DNA from: Leishmania mexicana MHOM/GT/2001/U1103
Lineage: Eukaryota; Euglenozoa; Kinetoplastea; Trypanosomatida; Trypanosomatidae
Direction of reading: 5' to 3'
NCBI RefSeq assembly: GCF_000234665.1
Contig: NC_018334.1
Location: 1,054,001 to 1,118,000 of the forward strand
DNA length: 64,000 nt
The translations under genes were made by a program, and so were the position numbers. Below the pieces are notes generated by a model, which made no database searches, was not told the origin of the DNA, and saw only the letters and a list, made by a program, of their open reading frames with translations. Shown here piece by piece: positions 32,897-42,548 of the stretch. Every line of letters starts with the position of its first letter. Position 1 is the first letter of the stretch.

Positions 32897-35374
32897 AGTG
32901 CGCCGATTTGGTAGGATGAGCCCATTCAAATGGAGCAGAGGGATGTCCATGAGCGAATCCAGAGTTCATCGGATGTGTGGGACCCACGACAGAGAGAGAC
33001 AGTAGAGGTCCTGTGCCGAAGAACGTGGACGACAGCATGAGGGGTTGCCAGCAGCGAATCGCTCTCAGGAGAAACCGTGTTCACGAACAGGACGACGAGA
33101 ACATGAAGCCGGCAGGGGATGTGAGGCAGGTAATGTATAACGGAGCCTTGAAACAAGTCAAGCGCGCCTCCAAACGTCGACGCTTGGGGCGGAAAAGCGA
33201 AACTACAAAGACGCAGAGGATGTGGTCAGGAGGCAGTGGGAGAGGGGGGGGGGTGCTGGCCAGAGGCAGCGGATGAACGATACAGTAATGGCAGAGAGCC
33301 CGCTAAAGGGGATGAGTGAGTCGATCGCATGCACCTCCAGAACCAGCAGAGCAGAGCACCAGGAACCTACACGGGGAAAATTCACCACTATAAAACACAA
33401 CCCATCCAGGCCAGTGATAAGCAAGAGAGAAAGGGACAGCGCAGACTGCCTATCTTTGTATGGGCCACTGGGGCATCACAAGAGGAATAAGGTGAAGGGA
33501 CGGGGGAGGACGGGTGGCCTACGAAGAGCACCAAAAGACCAATCGCGCTGATGTAGGGTGTACGAAAGTCTGTAGGGGACGCTGGAGGAGCGAGCGGCGT
33601 GGAGAGAGAAACACACAGGTCGGAGAATACAGTGACAACGCAGTTGCGTATGAGGCGCGTGAGAGGAGACAGACACATCTGGAGGAAGAGTCGGGATGGC
33701 CCATCCAGCGCAGCACAAGTCAAGCTGGTGCGTGCCGCAGACCGCACTCTTTGAACGCCTTCCCACCGCGCGCAACGTTAGCGAGTCGTGCAACTCGAAG
33801 GAGGGAGGGAACTCAAGGACAAAGCACCCCGGCAAAAAGCGGAGCCTCGCAAATGGGTCAAGGCGCCATCTTCGTGTGTTTCCGTGAGAACCATCATGCG
33901 ATCAAACACTTTCTTGTTCGTCAGCGTATCCGTGTCCACACCGCCATATAGCACGACCTCACCTCCACCCTACCACCCCCTCGGCCTGTCACAGCTCCCC
34001 CACGTCGCATGGTGCGATGGCAGCCGTAGATGCGCGCTACAGCAGTGCACCGACTCAGCCATCTGAGCGCGGCCCCTGCCTCGAGCTCTACGCACCCGCT
34101 TCCCAAAGGCCGCACCCACTATGCCGGCCGCCACCCCTGGCGCATCCCCCTCCGGGTGTTTCCGGCGCCGCACCAGTAAGCAGCGAGGGCCGGGCGAGAG
34201 ACGCTCGAGCTCCCTTGACACCTCGCCCATCGTATGGATGGTGCACGCGTGCCCGGTGTCACAGGCCGCTCCGACCTCGCGCCATTCAGGACCCCACCGC
34301 CCCAATCGGCAGCCGTACATCGCACCGGCCTCGGCCTACGTTGCAGGTGCCCGGCCCTGCCACCGTCAGAGGTGGCTCAGCATTGACAAGGGATGAGGTG
34401 TGCTGCTTGGCTCCCCGACACACAGAGTTGGCGGAGGGGCACTGGAGCTTGCGATACCACGCACTGGAGGTGTCCACACGCCATCCGCCGGTGAGGAGCG
34501 AAGTGGGGTGACGCTGCCACAAATGCCGAGAAACCGCTGTCCGCACGGTCCTTCCAGTGCAGGCGCACTCTATTGCTCTTCGCCCCATGGGATAATGCGG
34601 AGTGCAACAACGGCACAGCGCACCTGTGAGAGTGAAGGTGGTGGTGGGGAGGCCCCCGTAGCAGGTAACGAGGTAAGCCCGGTGCGTTGCTGTTCGTTCG
34701 GCGACACGCTTGACCCCGCCGCTCGGCGCGGAAGGGGAGTCGAGCACGAGATAAAGGAGTGAAGAACCCGCATGAAGGCAAGCAGAGGCCCCGAGAGGGA
34801 GCACAGCAGGAGATACAAAGGCCCTCATAGGCGTAGTGAGGCAGGCGCATCGTGCAGCACCACGAAGCACAGCAGCCACACCAACAAAAAAACAAAGAAA
34901 GCAAATAAAGAAAAAAAGCCACATGCGTCGAAGACAGAAAGCACGTCAGACACGCCAGAGAGGAGCAGTAACAACCGAGCACATATGTGGTCGGTGCAAA
35001 GGGCGGGGAGGAGGCAGAACGGGGAGGGACGAGGAGGGGGGACGAGGAGGACATGAGATTCCAACCACTGAAGAAAACCCAAAAGGAAAGACAACAGACG
35101 ACAGGACGGCCATCCCAGTCAAGGTAGGCGGGGAGAGATGTACGGAAGGCAGATGGACGTAAAAGAAAAAAGGGGAGAGGGGCGATATATGGCAAATGAA
35201 AACGAAACGAGAAGTTCCCGAGGGACGTGGCGCGGCTCGAGGTCATCTGAGAGACGGAAATGGCCAGGCTATGCACATACATGTATATATATATAGATAT
35301 TGGCCACCACACACCACCGACAAAGGATAAGAACGCCGTAAAACGTTGCAAAGGGCATAGCAGACTCGCACCGC
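32897..35374. other. Spacer (2.5 kb) containing one family A repeat
   Basis: Contains repeat A2 (33913-34514) and a TA tract (35283-35296). Purine-rich on the plus strand at 34980-35060. Frames in it either belong to the repeat or are short and unlike any protein I know. Confidence 0.5.
33913..34514 (-). repeat. Family A dispersed repeat, copy A2 (SIDER-like)
   Basis: Near-identical partner of the element at 17721-18322, with the same orientation and the same ends. It starts 861 bp downstream of the stop codon at 35375, almost the same distance as copy A1 from its upstream gene (859 bp). No sequence similarity is evident immediately outside the element on either side. The left end on the minus strand is A-rich (GACGAACAAGAAAG). 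Confidence 0.75.
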
Positions 35375-35833
35375 TCACCACGAATCGTCAGAGTCCCCTT
35401 CCTCACTCTCCAACATACTCACGTCTTCTAGCACGAAGGAGGGGCATGATTCACCGCTGCGGTGGGTGGGCCTCTGCCAGTTTGATTGATCAGACGTCCG
35501 TGAGTCGCTGGGCGCGTTGTGGTTCTCCCTCCCGGGGCTGTTGCCGTGACTGGTGTGGTCGTCGTCATCGCTAGAGAGCTCGGGCAAGCCCTTGAAGCCG
35601 TGCTTGCGCACCTTGTGATGTCGTGTAACGACACCCGCCGCCTCGCAGTGGCGCAGTCGGTGGCGAAGTTTCTTCTGCATGACGAAGATGCGCTTCTCGT
35701 AGATGGCTTTCGCACGGCTGTACGATATGCACTGGTAGAAGCCGATCGCAGCAACGAAGGGCAGCACCAAGCCAAAAACGGCGGGGAGCGTCAGGAGGTA
35801 GATGTCCGCCGTTGTGTCCGTTGACGGCGGCAT
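35375..35833 (-). CDS. Small single-pass membrane protein (152 aa), unrecognised
   Basis: Starts MPPSTDTTADIYLLTLP. One clear transmembrane segment at about residues 11-36 (LPAVFGLVLPFVAAIGFYQC) is followed at once by a basic, probably coiled segment (RAKAIYEKRIFVMQKKLRHR), which predicts a short outside or lumenal N-terminus and a cytosolic C-terminus. The C-terminal half is His/Ser/Asp-rich with an acidic patch (SSDDDD) and an acidic end (ESEEGDSDDSW). No catalytic motif. The defined topology and composition support a real gene. Function unknown. Confidence 0.8.
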   Translation of the reverse strand: MPPSTDTTADIYLLTLPAVFGLVLPFVAAIGFYQCISYSRAKAIYEKRIFVMQKKLRHRLRHCEAAGVVTRHHKVRKHGFKGLPELSSDDDDHTSHGNSPGRENHNAPSDSRTSDQSNWQRPTHRSGESCPSFVLEDVSMLESEEGDSDDSW

Positions 35834-36564
35834 TGCTCTCAGGAAGGTGATGGCGTGCTTGAAAGTAGAACAGACAAAATCGAGGTAGAGTCCTGGTCAA
35901 GAGAAGCTGTCGAGAAGTTTCTTGACGGCGATGATGACAGAGCGCCAACGCGGCGTTCCTGAGAGGAAGAGGCGGAGGGGTGGGAGGTGGGGGGGGGGGC
36001 AGCATGGAGGAGCAAAATGGTTTGAATGAGTTCCGTCGCATGGGCATGCGAGGAAACAGCGCTGCGCGAGGCGAAGCGGACCTGGCTCGATCGCGCTTTA
36101 CAGTTCTGCCGAATCGTGGCGCTCAGCGCGCAAGAAAACAAAGGGCTAACCATCCGCCGTCTCCAGTATCCATCCATCGCTACGAGTGGGAGGCGGGCGA
36201 GAGAAAAGCAAAAGATCATACAAAAGGAAGGGTGCGTAGTGCACCCTTCACATGTGTTCATCCAACCCGCTTGAGATGCCGTACGCCCATCACGGAGGCA
36301 TAGTTACTTGGATGAGCAACTCCCCACAGCCGCTTCCGCGCTTCCCTTTTCGATGGTTATGCTTACAGCACTTCTCCTTTACGGGGAGTCTTCCCTCCGG
36401 CTTATCGAGGCTCCATGCATGCGAACACCACGCCGTATCACATTACCCCATTCTTAGCTCCGGCGATCTGGCGCCTTCTCCTCTACGGGAGAACGAGGAA
36501 GGGAGGAGGAAAGGTGCTTGGGAACGACGATATTACCGCTCCTTGCTTCCCCCCGAGCCTTGAG
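35834..36564. other. Spacer (0.7 kb), no gene seen
   Basis: Region between the small membrane protein gene and the start of the family C duplication. It has a poly-G run at 35990-35999. No recognisable gene or RNA. Confidence 0.5.
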
Positions 36565-38052
36565 GGAAGCGAGAGAAATAAAAACGACCATGCGCCCGAT
36601 TCGCGTTAAGATCACTCGACGTTACTTACGGGAGCGGCTCTTGAGGCGTTCCAGGTAGTTTTCAAGGTTCTTCTGCACCTCAGGGCTCTGCACAAATTGC
36701 GTGAAAAACTCTGTATCGTAGTTGCGCTCTTCGTCTGAGGCAAGCATCTGCAGGTACTCGCGTCGCATCATATCACGGGCCATCCACCGAGACTGCTGTG
36801 GCACGCTGAGAAAGCGTTCCGCCTGCTGGTAGGCGACTTCGATTGCCCGCTCCTCATCAGCGGCCACCTCGTCAATGAGCCCAAGCTTTTGCGCATCATC
36901 GGCCACGGGTGTGTCGCCCAGCTGCAGCATCCGCTCCGCCTGACGCGAGCCCATCAGGTAGGCGTAGGCTGGCATCACCCACGGTGGGGCGACGAGTCCC
37001 AACTTGGTCTCGTTAAGACCGATGCGGTAGAGCCGGCTGTTGTTCGTGTTGTCCTTCGGTCCGCGAGCCATCACGCGGTAGTCACAGCCCATCGCGATGA
37101 TACAGCCGCCTGCTGGAGAGTTGCCGGTAATGGCCGCGATGATTGGCTTGGGGAAGGAGTTGAAGATGAGCCACATCTCCTGGAACCCTTGCCAGAAGAC
37201 CGCGATGCGGTCCGGCTTCGGGTTATGCACCTCAACAAGGTCAAGCCCAGCCGAGAAGACTGTTGGAATAGCAGAGGAGATGATCACAGCCTTCGTCTCC
37301 TCGTTGCTCCCAAGCCACAGCATCCACTGGTTCAGCTCCTGCAAGAGCTCCAGGCTCAGCGAGTTCACCGGGGCACGGGCCAGCTGAACGTTCGTGATGC
37401 CCTTCTCATTCGTGTTGATCTTCACAAACTTGGGCACCTCTGTCGGCTTCTTCGGGGGCTCAAACTCTGGCTGCGCATCGTCACCCTGCTTGGATCCCGC
37501 ATGAGCGACGCTCAGGTTTTGCTGCCGGCCCTGCGGCACACCAGGCGGTGGGTGCGACTGGAAGCGGTACTGCGTGAGCTGAAACAGCCCCGACATGACG
37601 CCAAGAGTGCAGGCGCCACGAGTGAGAGAGGACGAGATGGCGCGGCGCATGATTGCAGAAGTGCTGCGGCGACAGGTATGTGGGGTATGGTGGGTCTCCG
37701 TTGGGGGCCTGGCGGACTCGGCGGCGACGGGGCGACTTCACAGAGGGAGAGCGGTGCGAGAAGAGGTTCAGGAGCAAGCGGAGAGCGAGAATGGATAATG
37801 CACATGTGCGCACGTGGTGGTGGAGCCCGCGTGCTGTCTGGTGTTCCGAGCGTCGTTCGATCAGACGCCGCGCGGGCCGACAACCAACCGCGCAGCAGCG
37901 TCGGACCCGTGTCGGAGCCACGTCGTATGGTACCGCATTCTTCTCCGTTAGGGTTTCGCCGCTGCAGGCTCAATCGGTATCCACAGCGCCTCCACCGCAG
38001 CCACAGAGACACATGCGTTACAATGAGAAGGTACACCATGCCATGATTTCGC
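36565..38052 (-). repeat. Family C segmental duplication, copy C1 (isomerase gene plus flanks)
   Basis: About 1.49 kb matching 61174-62655 in the same orientation, at an offset of 24609 at the left edge. It includes 57 bp of 3' flank, the whole isomerase coding region and about 400 bp of 5' flank. The 5' flank is identical for about 300 bp, while coding parts diverge in patches. The right end lies only about 12 bp from the stop codon of the metallopeptidase gene. Confidence 0.9.
36622..37650 (-). CDS. Mitochondrial 3,2-trans-enoyl-CoA isomerase, copy 1 (342 aa)
   Basis: Crotonase-fold enzyme that moves a cis-3 or trans-3 double bond to trans-2 so that unsaturated fatty acids can enter beta-oxidation. 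The match to human ECI1 is clear along most of the chain. VFSAGLDLVEVHNP (residues 131-144) and TGNSPAGGCIIAMGCDYRV (175-193) carry the oxyanion-hole loops. GLNETKLGLVAPPW (211-224) carries Glu214, which aligns with the catalytic glutamate. It ends with a YLERLK-type tail as in ECI1. The N-terminus (MRRAISSSLTRGACTLG) is basic and Ser/Thr-rich with no acidic residues, like a mitochondrial presequence; residues 31-70 are a Pro/Gln-rich linker. No C-terminal glycosomal signal. A diverged second copy lies at 61231-62250. Confidence 0.93.
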   Translation of the reverse strand: MRRAISSSLTRGACTLGVMSGLFQLTQYRFQSHPPPGVPQGRQQNLSVAHAGSKQGDDAQPEFEPPKKPTEVPKFVKINTNEKGITNVQLARAPVNSLSLELLQELNQWMLWLGSNEETKAVIISSAIPTVFSAGLDLVEVHNPKPDRIAVFWQGFQEMWLIFNSFPKPIIAAITGNSPAGGCIIAMGCDYRVMARGPKDNTNNSRLYRIGLNETKLGLVAPPWVMPAYAYLMGSRQAERMLQLGDTPVADDAQKLGLIDEVAADEERAIEVAYQQAERFLSVPQQSRWMARDMMRREYLQMLASDEERNYDTEFFTQFVQSPEVQKNLENYLERLKSRSRK

Positions 38053-38063
38053 ATCATGGGAAA
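37651..38063. other. Short spacer (0.4 kb), 5' flank of isomerase copy 1
   Basis: Almost all of it belongs to the family C duplication and should hold the trans-splice acceptor of the isomerase. On the transcribed strand the ATG is preceded by pyrimidine-rich sequence ending CGCCGCAG about 16 bases upstream. No gene. Confidence 0.6.
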
Positions 38064-39929
38064 TCACAACGCGCTCTCCACGTTACGCAGGAACTGCTCC
38101 GTACTTAGGTACGGTGGGGTGGCGATGCCAGAACGGACGTACCGCAGCACCTGGATTCCGCCGCTCTCCTCGACTGCGATGGCTGGAACAACGACGTGCA
38201 CGTGCATGAGCTGTCGCAGGCACGCGACAAAGCGGTCAAACCCGTGCTCGGCGACCAACCGCTTAATGGCACTGAGTGCGTGCTGGTACGAGGTCCCTGT
38301 GAACTCGTGGCCTTTCTCAGAGGCCCGGATGGTGCTCTTCGGCGGCTTCGCAGTCGAGGAGGAAGGGGAGGAGCTCTCGGGCTTTGCGCTACCGCTGCTG
38401 TCTGCCTTGTACGTGCGCATGGGCTTGCCTAGTAGCGTGTCGCCGACACACTGCTCGATCACCTGGCAGATACCCTCCTTCACGGCAAACGGCAGCCCCA
38501 GGGCGTTTCCGACCCAGTGGTGTGTCAGCTCGTGCACAATGAGCTCTGTTTGTTCCACCTCGGCGGTACTGTGCGCACTCCCTCCACCGGCGGCGGCGGT
38601 TTTCCTGCCTGGCTGGTAGATGGCCTCGTTGAGAATAATCGAGCAATGGTGCTCCATACCGGAGATATACGGCATTGTTGGACCAAGGAGGACGTCCAGG
38701 TGCTCGCACTGAAGGAGCGGCAGTGGACACTGAAAGAGGTGCTGGAGCGCTATCACAGACTCGATGGTGAGGCGTAAGACGCGCTCGAGGGTTGCCGTAG
38801 CGATTCGCGCCTGTCGTCGCGCCAGTACACGCACAGGAACGGGTGTGTGGGACAGGTTACTGGTGTCACTGAGGCCGCTCACGATGTCACCAGCAAACTT
38901 TGGGACGTCCAAGCTTCCCTCTACCACCTCCAGCCCATCGCCAGCTGCGGACATGCTCTCCACCTCAGCAATGCCTGGAAAGCACGCAAACGAGAAGACG
39001 TACGCGGGTAGCGGGCCGCACGGGGCAAAGCTCACCTGCACCGCCTGCTGCGCCGCCAGTTCTTTGCGGCCACGCTCCTCTCCGTTCGTCAAGATTGTGC
39101 GGAAGCTACTAGGCACCTGGATACTCTTGAGCTGCCATTCGAGGCGGTACTGCGGGTCGTCGGGGGCCGGAAACGCGCACCGGGCGAAGCGCACCTCAAA
39201 ATGTGTGAGTAGAGGTACATCTTCGGTGCTGGGGTTACTGCTGATCCCACCGGCGGCGTAGATTCCACCACAGTCGAAAGACTGAACTCTGCCAATAAAC
39301 TGAGTTGTTAGATCCACCTCAGAGAACGGGGGTAAGCTGCCGGCGCCTTCGAATAGGATCAGCTTCGATCCCCAGTCCACTGCGGCGGGTGTGGGCGAGT
39401 CGCCAGATGTCTGTGCATCGTGTTCCGCGACATCCGTGCCGCCCTTTTTCCAAACCTTGGAGCTTCCCTTCCTCTTCCCGGCTCCACCACTGGTGCTGCT
39501 GCCCGCTGATGCCGCTCCAGCATCCTCCTGCTCGACGGACACAACCCTGAGCACTGCCGCGCCCGCGTCAGCAGAGATGGAGACACACCTCACCTGATAG
39601 GACTGGACATCGAGCACCCTGGCGTCCTTGTATATACCGCCAGCGGTTGTGAGTGCGTGAAGATGCAGGGCGTTTTTCTCGGCTATCACGCGACGGTGTC
39701 GCAGGAAGTCTTCGTACTCGGAGTTGCCTTCAGAGGGAGAAGCTGCAGAAGAGCTAGCAGTTCCCGCGGCGCTGTCTGCTGTGTCACGATACGGCTCACG
39801 CCGGTAGCGGATGATGGATGTGCCGTGGTACGCGGAGCCAGCTCGAATCGCCGCGCCGCTGCTGGGGCGGCTGAAGACGAGCTGCACCGTGCACTGGACA
39901 GGGTTCCATATGTACGCCGATGAGTCCAT
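38064..39929 (-). CDS. Divergent M1-family (clan MA) metallopeptidase-like protein (621 aa)
   Basis: The start is the ATG at 39929 (MDSSAYIWNPVQ); codons before it lack an ATG. Residues 1-250 contain beta-type sequence interrupted by Ser/Ala/Gly insertions. The zinc motif HELTHHW is at residues 466-472 (HExxH, 466-470), and Glu485 in FAVKEG is the likely third zinc ligand, as in the NEG of M1 enzymes. The family exopeptidase motif GxMEN is seen only as SGMEHH (around 423-428). In M1 the glutamate normally follows after 18 residues; here only 14 intervene. Length is close to the leukotriene A4 hydrolase class and shorter than typical aminopeptidases. It may be an active peptidase with altered specificity or a degenerate one. 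No signal peptide seen, so cytosolic is likely. Confidence 0.85.
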   Translation of the reverse strand: MDSSAYIWNPVQCTVQLVFSRPSSGAAIRAGSAYHGTSIIRYRREPYRDTADSAAGTASSSAASPSEGNSEYEDFLRHRRVIAEKNALHLHALTTAGGIYKDARVLDVQSYQVRCVSISADAGAAVLRVVSVEQEDAGAASAGSSTSGGAGKRKGSSKVWKKGGTDVAEHDAQTSGDSPTPAAVDWGSKLILFEGAGSLPPFSEVDLTTQFIGRVQSFDCGGIYAAGGISSNPSTEDVPLLTHFEVRFARCAFPAPDDPQYRLEWQLKSIQVPSSFRTILTNGEERGRKELAAQQAVQVSFAPCGPLPAYVFSFACFPGIAEVESMSAAGDGLEVVEGSLDVPKFAGDIVSGLSDTSNLSHTPVPVRVLARRQARIATATLERVLRLTIESVIALQHLFQCPLPLLQCEHLDVLLGPTMPYISGMEHHCSIILNEAIYQPGRKTAAAGGGSAHSTAEVEQTELIVHELTHHWVGNALGLPFAVKEGICQVIEQCVGDTLLGKPMRTYKADSSGSAKPESSSPSSSTAKPPKSTIRASEKGHEFTGTSYQHALSAIKRLVAEHGFDRFVACLRQLMHVHVVVPAIAVEESGGIQVLRYVRSGIATPPYLSTEQFLRNVESAL

Positions 39930-41159
39930 GTGGAGGCAAAGCAACAGTCAACCAGCGCCGCTGCGCAAAATCCTGCCCTATCGTCTTGGAAGCGAAGGCG
40001 AGGGAGTTACGTGTGTGTGTGTGTGTGGGTGTATGTGGGTGTGTGGGGCAACATGTAGGTGGAGGCGAGGACACGAAACGCGACAACAGAAGATGTGGAG
40101 CCCAGACGAGCAGCACGCCATTATGTCTATCGAGCATCGAACAGCTGAGAAGTTACACGATCGTAGTGCTACTTTGGTACCAGTGCAATGCGTCATCTGC
40201 ACGATAGCCTTTCCTCCCGCGTACGGACGCGTTAAAAACCCAGATGGCGGTGGTACATAGAAGATTTCACCGGATGTAGTCTACAACCTTTTTAAGAAGT
40301 TCGTGCATGGTATGCTTCCCATGACAAGTGGTGGTGGTGGTGATCACCTTTGAGCGAGGCAACACGAGTTGCTTGATGAACTATTAAGACGTCGCTGGCC
40401 TGCTTCCCGTTTCCGTTTCGCGTCACCACGTCCCATTACAACAGCGAGCACGTCGACAGATGTGCACGCATACACACACAACCACAGCGCACGGGTGCCT
40501 CCGTTGCACCACGGCGGCACCTGAGCCCTCTAGGACGAGCCGACTGCCCTCGAACCGGGGCCATGCGTCGAACGGGCTCTTCTTGCCCTCCCTCGCTCCT
40601 CCCTCGCATGCGTGCTGCGTCTCCAGCGATAGGCGGGCCTGGGCGCACTGCACATCTGGATCCAAAGCGGGCAGCGTCCAGGGTCCTGGTCGAGGGCGGA
40701 GGCACCGGTGTCCGCCGTGCGGCTAGTGGAGGGGGTGGCCTAGGCGCATGCCGCATGGGCTCGGGGAATGAGTTGGGCAGCCGCAGGCCAGGACCCTCTG
40801 GAGACCCTGTGCTCCGCCTGCGTGTGCCATGCCGTAATACGGTGTGGAGGCCCTCCACATGGGTGCCCGGAGGACTCGATGCTGCCATTCGGGGCGCACT
40901 CGCCATGCTGCCGGCATCTGTGCCCCAGCAGTCCGCAGGGTGTGGTGCAGGAGGTGGCGCCTGCTCCGCGCACATGCACGGGGGGTTACTGATAGGTATA
41001 GATATCTTCGCGCCTTGTTCGGATGTGAGGCGCCATGCCGACTGTGCAGGACAACACCGGCGCACAAAGAGCTCACAGCCTGTCGCTGAAGCCTCTTCCT
41101 CGGCTGACGAAAAAGGGAAAAACGCTGACGTCACGTGGTGCGTCGCGTCAGTAGCGTGC
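39930..41159. other. Spacer (1.2 kb) half occupied by a family B repeat
   Basis: Repeat B1 (40431-41083) fills the side next to the exchange-factor gene. 39930-40430 has a GT-rich stretch (40009-40045) and short TGG repeats near 40330. No gene. Confidence 0.6.
40431..41083 (-). repeat. Family B dispersed repeat, copy B1
   Basis: About 650 bp, matching 43674-44335 and 60481-61141 at constant offsets of 3243 and 20050. Weaker similarity to copy B3 continues left to about 40411. It begins only 77 bp downstream of the stop codon at 41160. On the minus strand the left end runs into A-rich sequence (GACGCGAAACGGAAAC). Long frames inside on both strands are conserved only because the DNA is. Probably a SIDER-like or other non-autonomous retroposon; not confirmed. 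Confidence 0.75.
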
Positions 41160-42548
41160 TCAGCTGATCCGATCGAGTGCATCCAGGAAGTGCAGGCGCT
41201 CATCCTGCGTCTCCCTGTCGCCCACGGCGCGCCGCACTTGTGTCCGCCACTCGTGAAGTCGATGGGGCATGAGGGTGTGCACGGCTTCCTTGATGGCCTT
41301 TGGACTCTTTTCCACCAGCGCGGTGAGGGCACGCGCTGCCGACTTTTGGACTCTCTCACCGCTGTTACGCGACTCCGCGTGCCGGCATGTGAGCTGTATA
41401 ATTTCCTCGCTGGAGACGCTGGTGGAGGCCAAGTAGGCAACAAAGAAGAGGGCCCGCGCCGTCACTTTATGCGTCGTGCCAAGCAGCGGGGCATAGATGT
41501 CGTCCACTTCCTGATCAGATGCTGCGTCGTTGGCAATGCTGGTGACAACCGCCGGTGTCCGTCCATCCTCTGCTGTGCCCACCACAATGGACTCTGGCAG
41601 TGCTCGTGTGAGTCTCAGTGCCTCCACAATAACCGCCAAACCGCTGGCCTGGAAAAATGAAACGGTGTTTGGTGAGCAATCGCGGCATAGGCAGCTGCAC
41701 GCATGCAGCAGCGCGCCGAGCAGGCGCATCAGAGACGCAGCTCCTGCAGCTACAGTCGCCGCTTCGGTGCTGTCGCCGTGTGCGCTGCCCACCTGGCCGT
41801 CACTCCCAAGGTGCAGGAGATGCTGAACCGCTGCGATACAGTCACCCATGAAGGGGAGAATGATGTCCTCCCAATGAGCGGCTTCGTACGCGGCTTGCAC
41901 TGGTGCGTTCAGCTGTGCTGAGTGGGCAACGATCATCGCAAGTTCTGTGAAGAGCGGCACCGCTGATGAAGAGATACCATCGTGAGTAGCAGTCTGTGCC
42001 TCTCTATCCCCTGTGCCGGTGGTGTCGGCGGCCTCCACGCTGGCGGAAGCGTCTCGGCTTCCGGTCGCAAGGAGAGGGTGCGCAGCGCGTTCACGCCGCA
42101 TCACGTCAAGAAGGCGCTTCGGCCCTTGCATGAGTGCAAACTCCGCGGCCCAGTTGACATCCTCGACCATGTCAGCCAGTTCCGCCAATGCTTCCAGTCG
42201 CTCTTCCTGCACCAAGGGCCCTGGCTTCCCTTCTGTGGTTTGGTTCTCCATGTGGACAAGAAGCTGCTTGACCCGCTTCTCGGGTGACTCGACCGAGACG
42301 AGGGCGTTGCGAAGCCACTCGTAGTCGGAGGCGGGTCTCGCCGGGCCCTGAGCAGCTGCAGCGGGGGTTGCAGCGAGTGCTGTAGCACACGCAGCAGCGC
42401 TCGGGCTGGCCTGCTCTGCCGTTTCTCCAGATACTTCGGCGTGATTCGGGGCGGAGGGGCCCTCATTGGCCACGGGCCTGGCGTCACCGCCCTGCAGCTG
42501 AGCGCAGAGGTTCAGCAACGCTGCGTTGACACCGGAGTCCGACGACAT
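41160..42548 (-). CDS. HspBP1/Fes1-like Hsp70 nucleotide-exchange factor (462 aa)
   Basis: Armadillo-type protein that in other eukaryotes wraps the Hsp70 ATPase domain and speeds ADP release. Residues 1-75 are an Ala/Ser-rich low-complexity leader. Residues 76-150 match the HspBP1/Fes1 core: ALVSVESPEKRVKQLLVHM, then LAELADMVEDVNWAAEFALM, which parallels the human 'LADLCENMDNAADF' segment. Helical repeats follow, including SPNTVSFFQASGLAVIVEAL and KVTARALFFVAYLAST. The C-terminal segment has EKSPKAIKEAVHTLMPHRL and a charged end, as in HspBP1. An acidic/Asp-rich loop (around SNDAASDQEVDD) interrupts the repeats. Cytosolic. The start at 42548 is the only good ATG. The gene is bracketed by family B repeats B1 and B2 in direct orientation. 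Confidence 0.85.
   Translation of the reverse strand: MSSDSGVNAALLNLCAQLQGGDARPVANEGPSAPNHAEVSGETAEQASPSAAACATALAATPAAAAQGPARPASDYEWLRNALVSVESPEKRVKQLLVHMENQTTEGKPGPLVQEERLEALAELADMVEDVNWAAEFALMQGPKRLLDVMRRERAAHPLLATGSRDASASVEAADTTGTGDREAQTATHDGISSSAVPLFTELAMIVAHSAQLNAPVQAAYEAAHWEDIILPFMGDCIAAVQHLLHLGSDGQVGSAHGDSTEAATVAAGAASLMRLLGALLHACSCLCRDCSPNTVSFFQASGLAVIVEALRLTRALPESIVVGTAEDGRTPAVVTSIANDAASDQEVDDIYAPLLGTTHKVTARALFFVAYLASTSVSSEEIIQLTCRHAESRNSGERVQKSAARALTALVEKSPKAIKEAVHTLMPHRLHEWRTQVRRAVGDRETQDERLHFLDALDRIS

Noticed and set aside
36889..38046. 385-codon plus-strand frame over isomerase copy 1
   Set aside because: Antisense shadow of a clear enzyme gene; the minus frame matches the ECI family throughout.
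40563..41660. 365-codon plus-strand frame through repeat B1 into the exchange-factor gene
   Set aside because: Joins repeat sequence to the antisense of a real gene. Similar frames recur in B2 and B3 only because the DNA is repeated.
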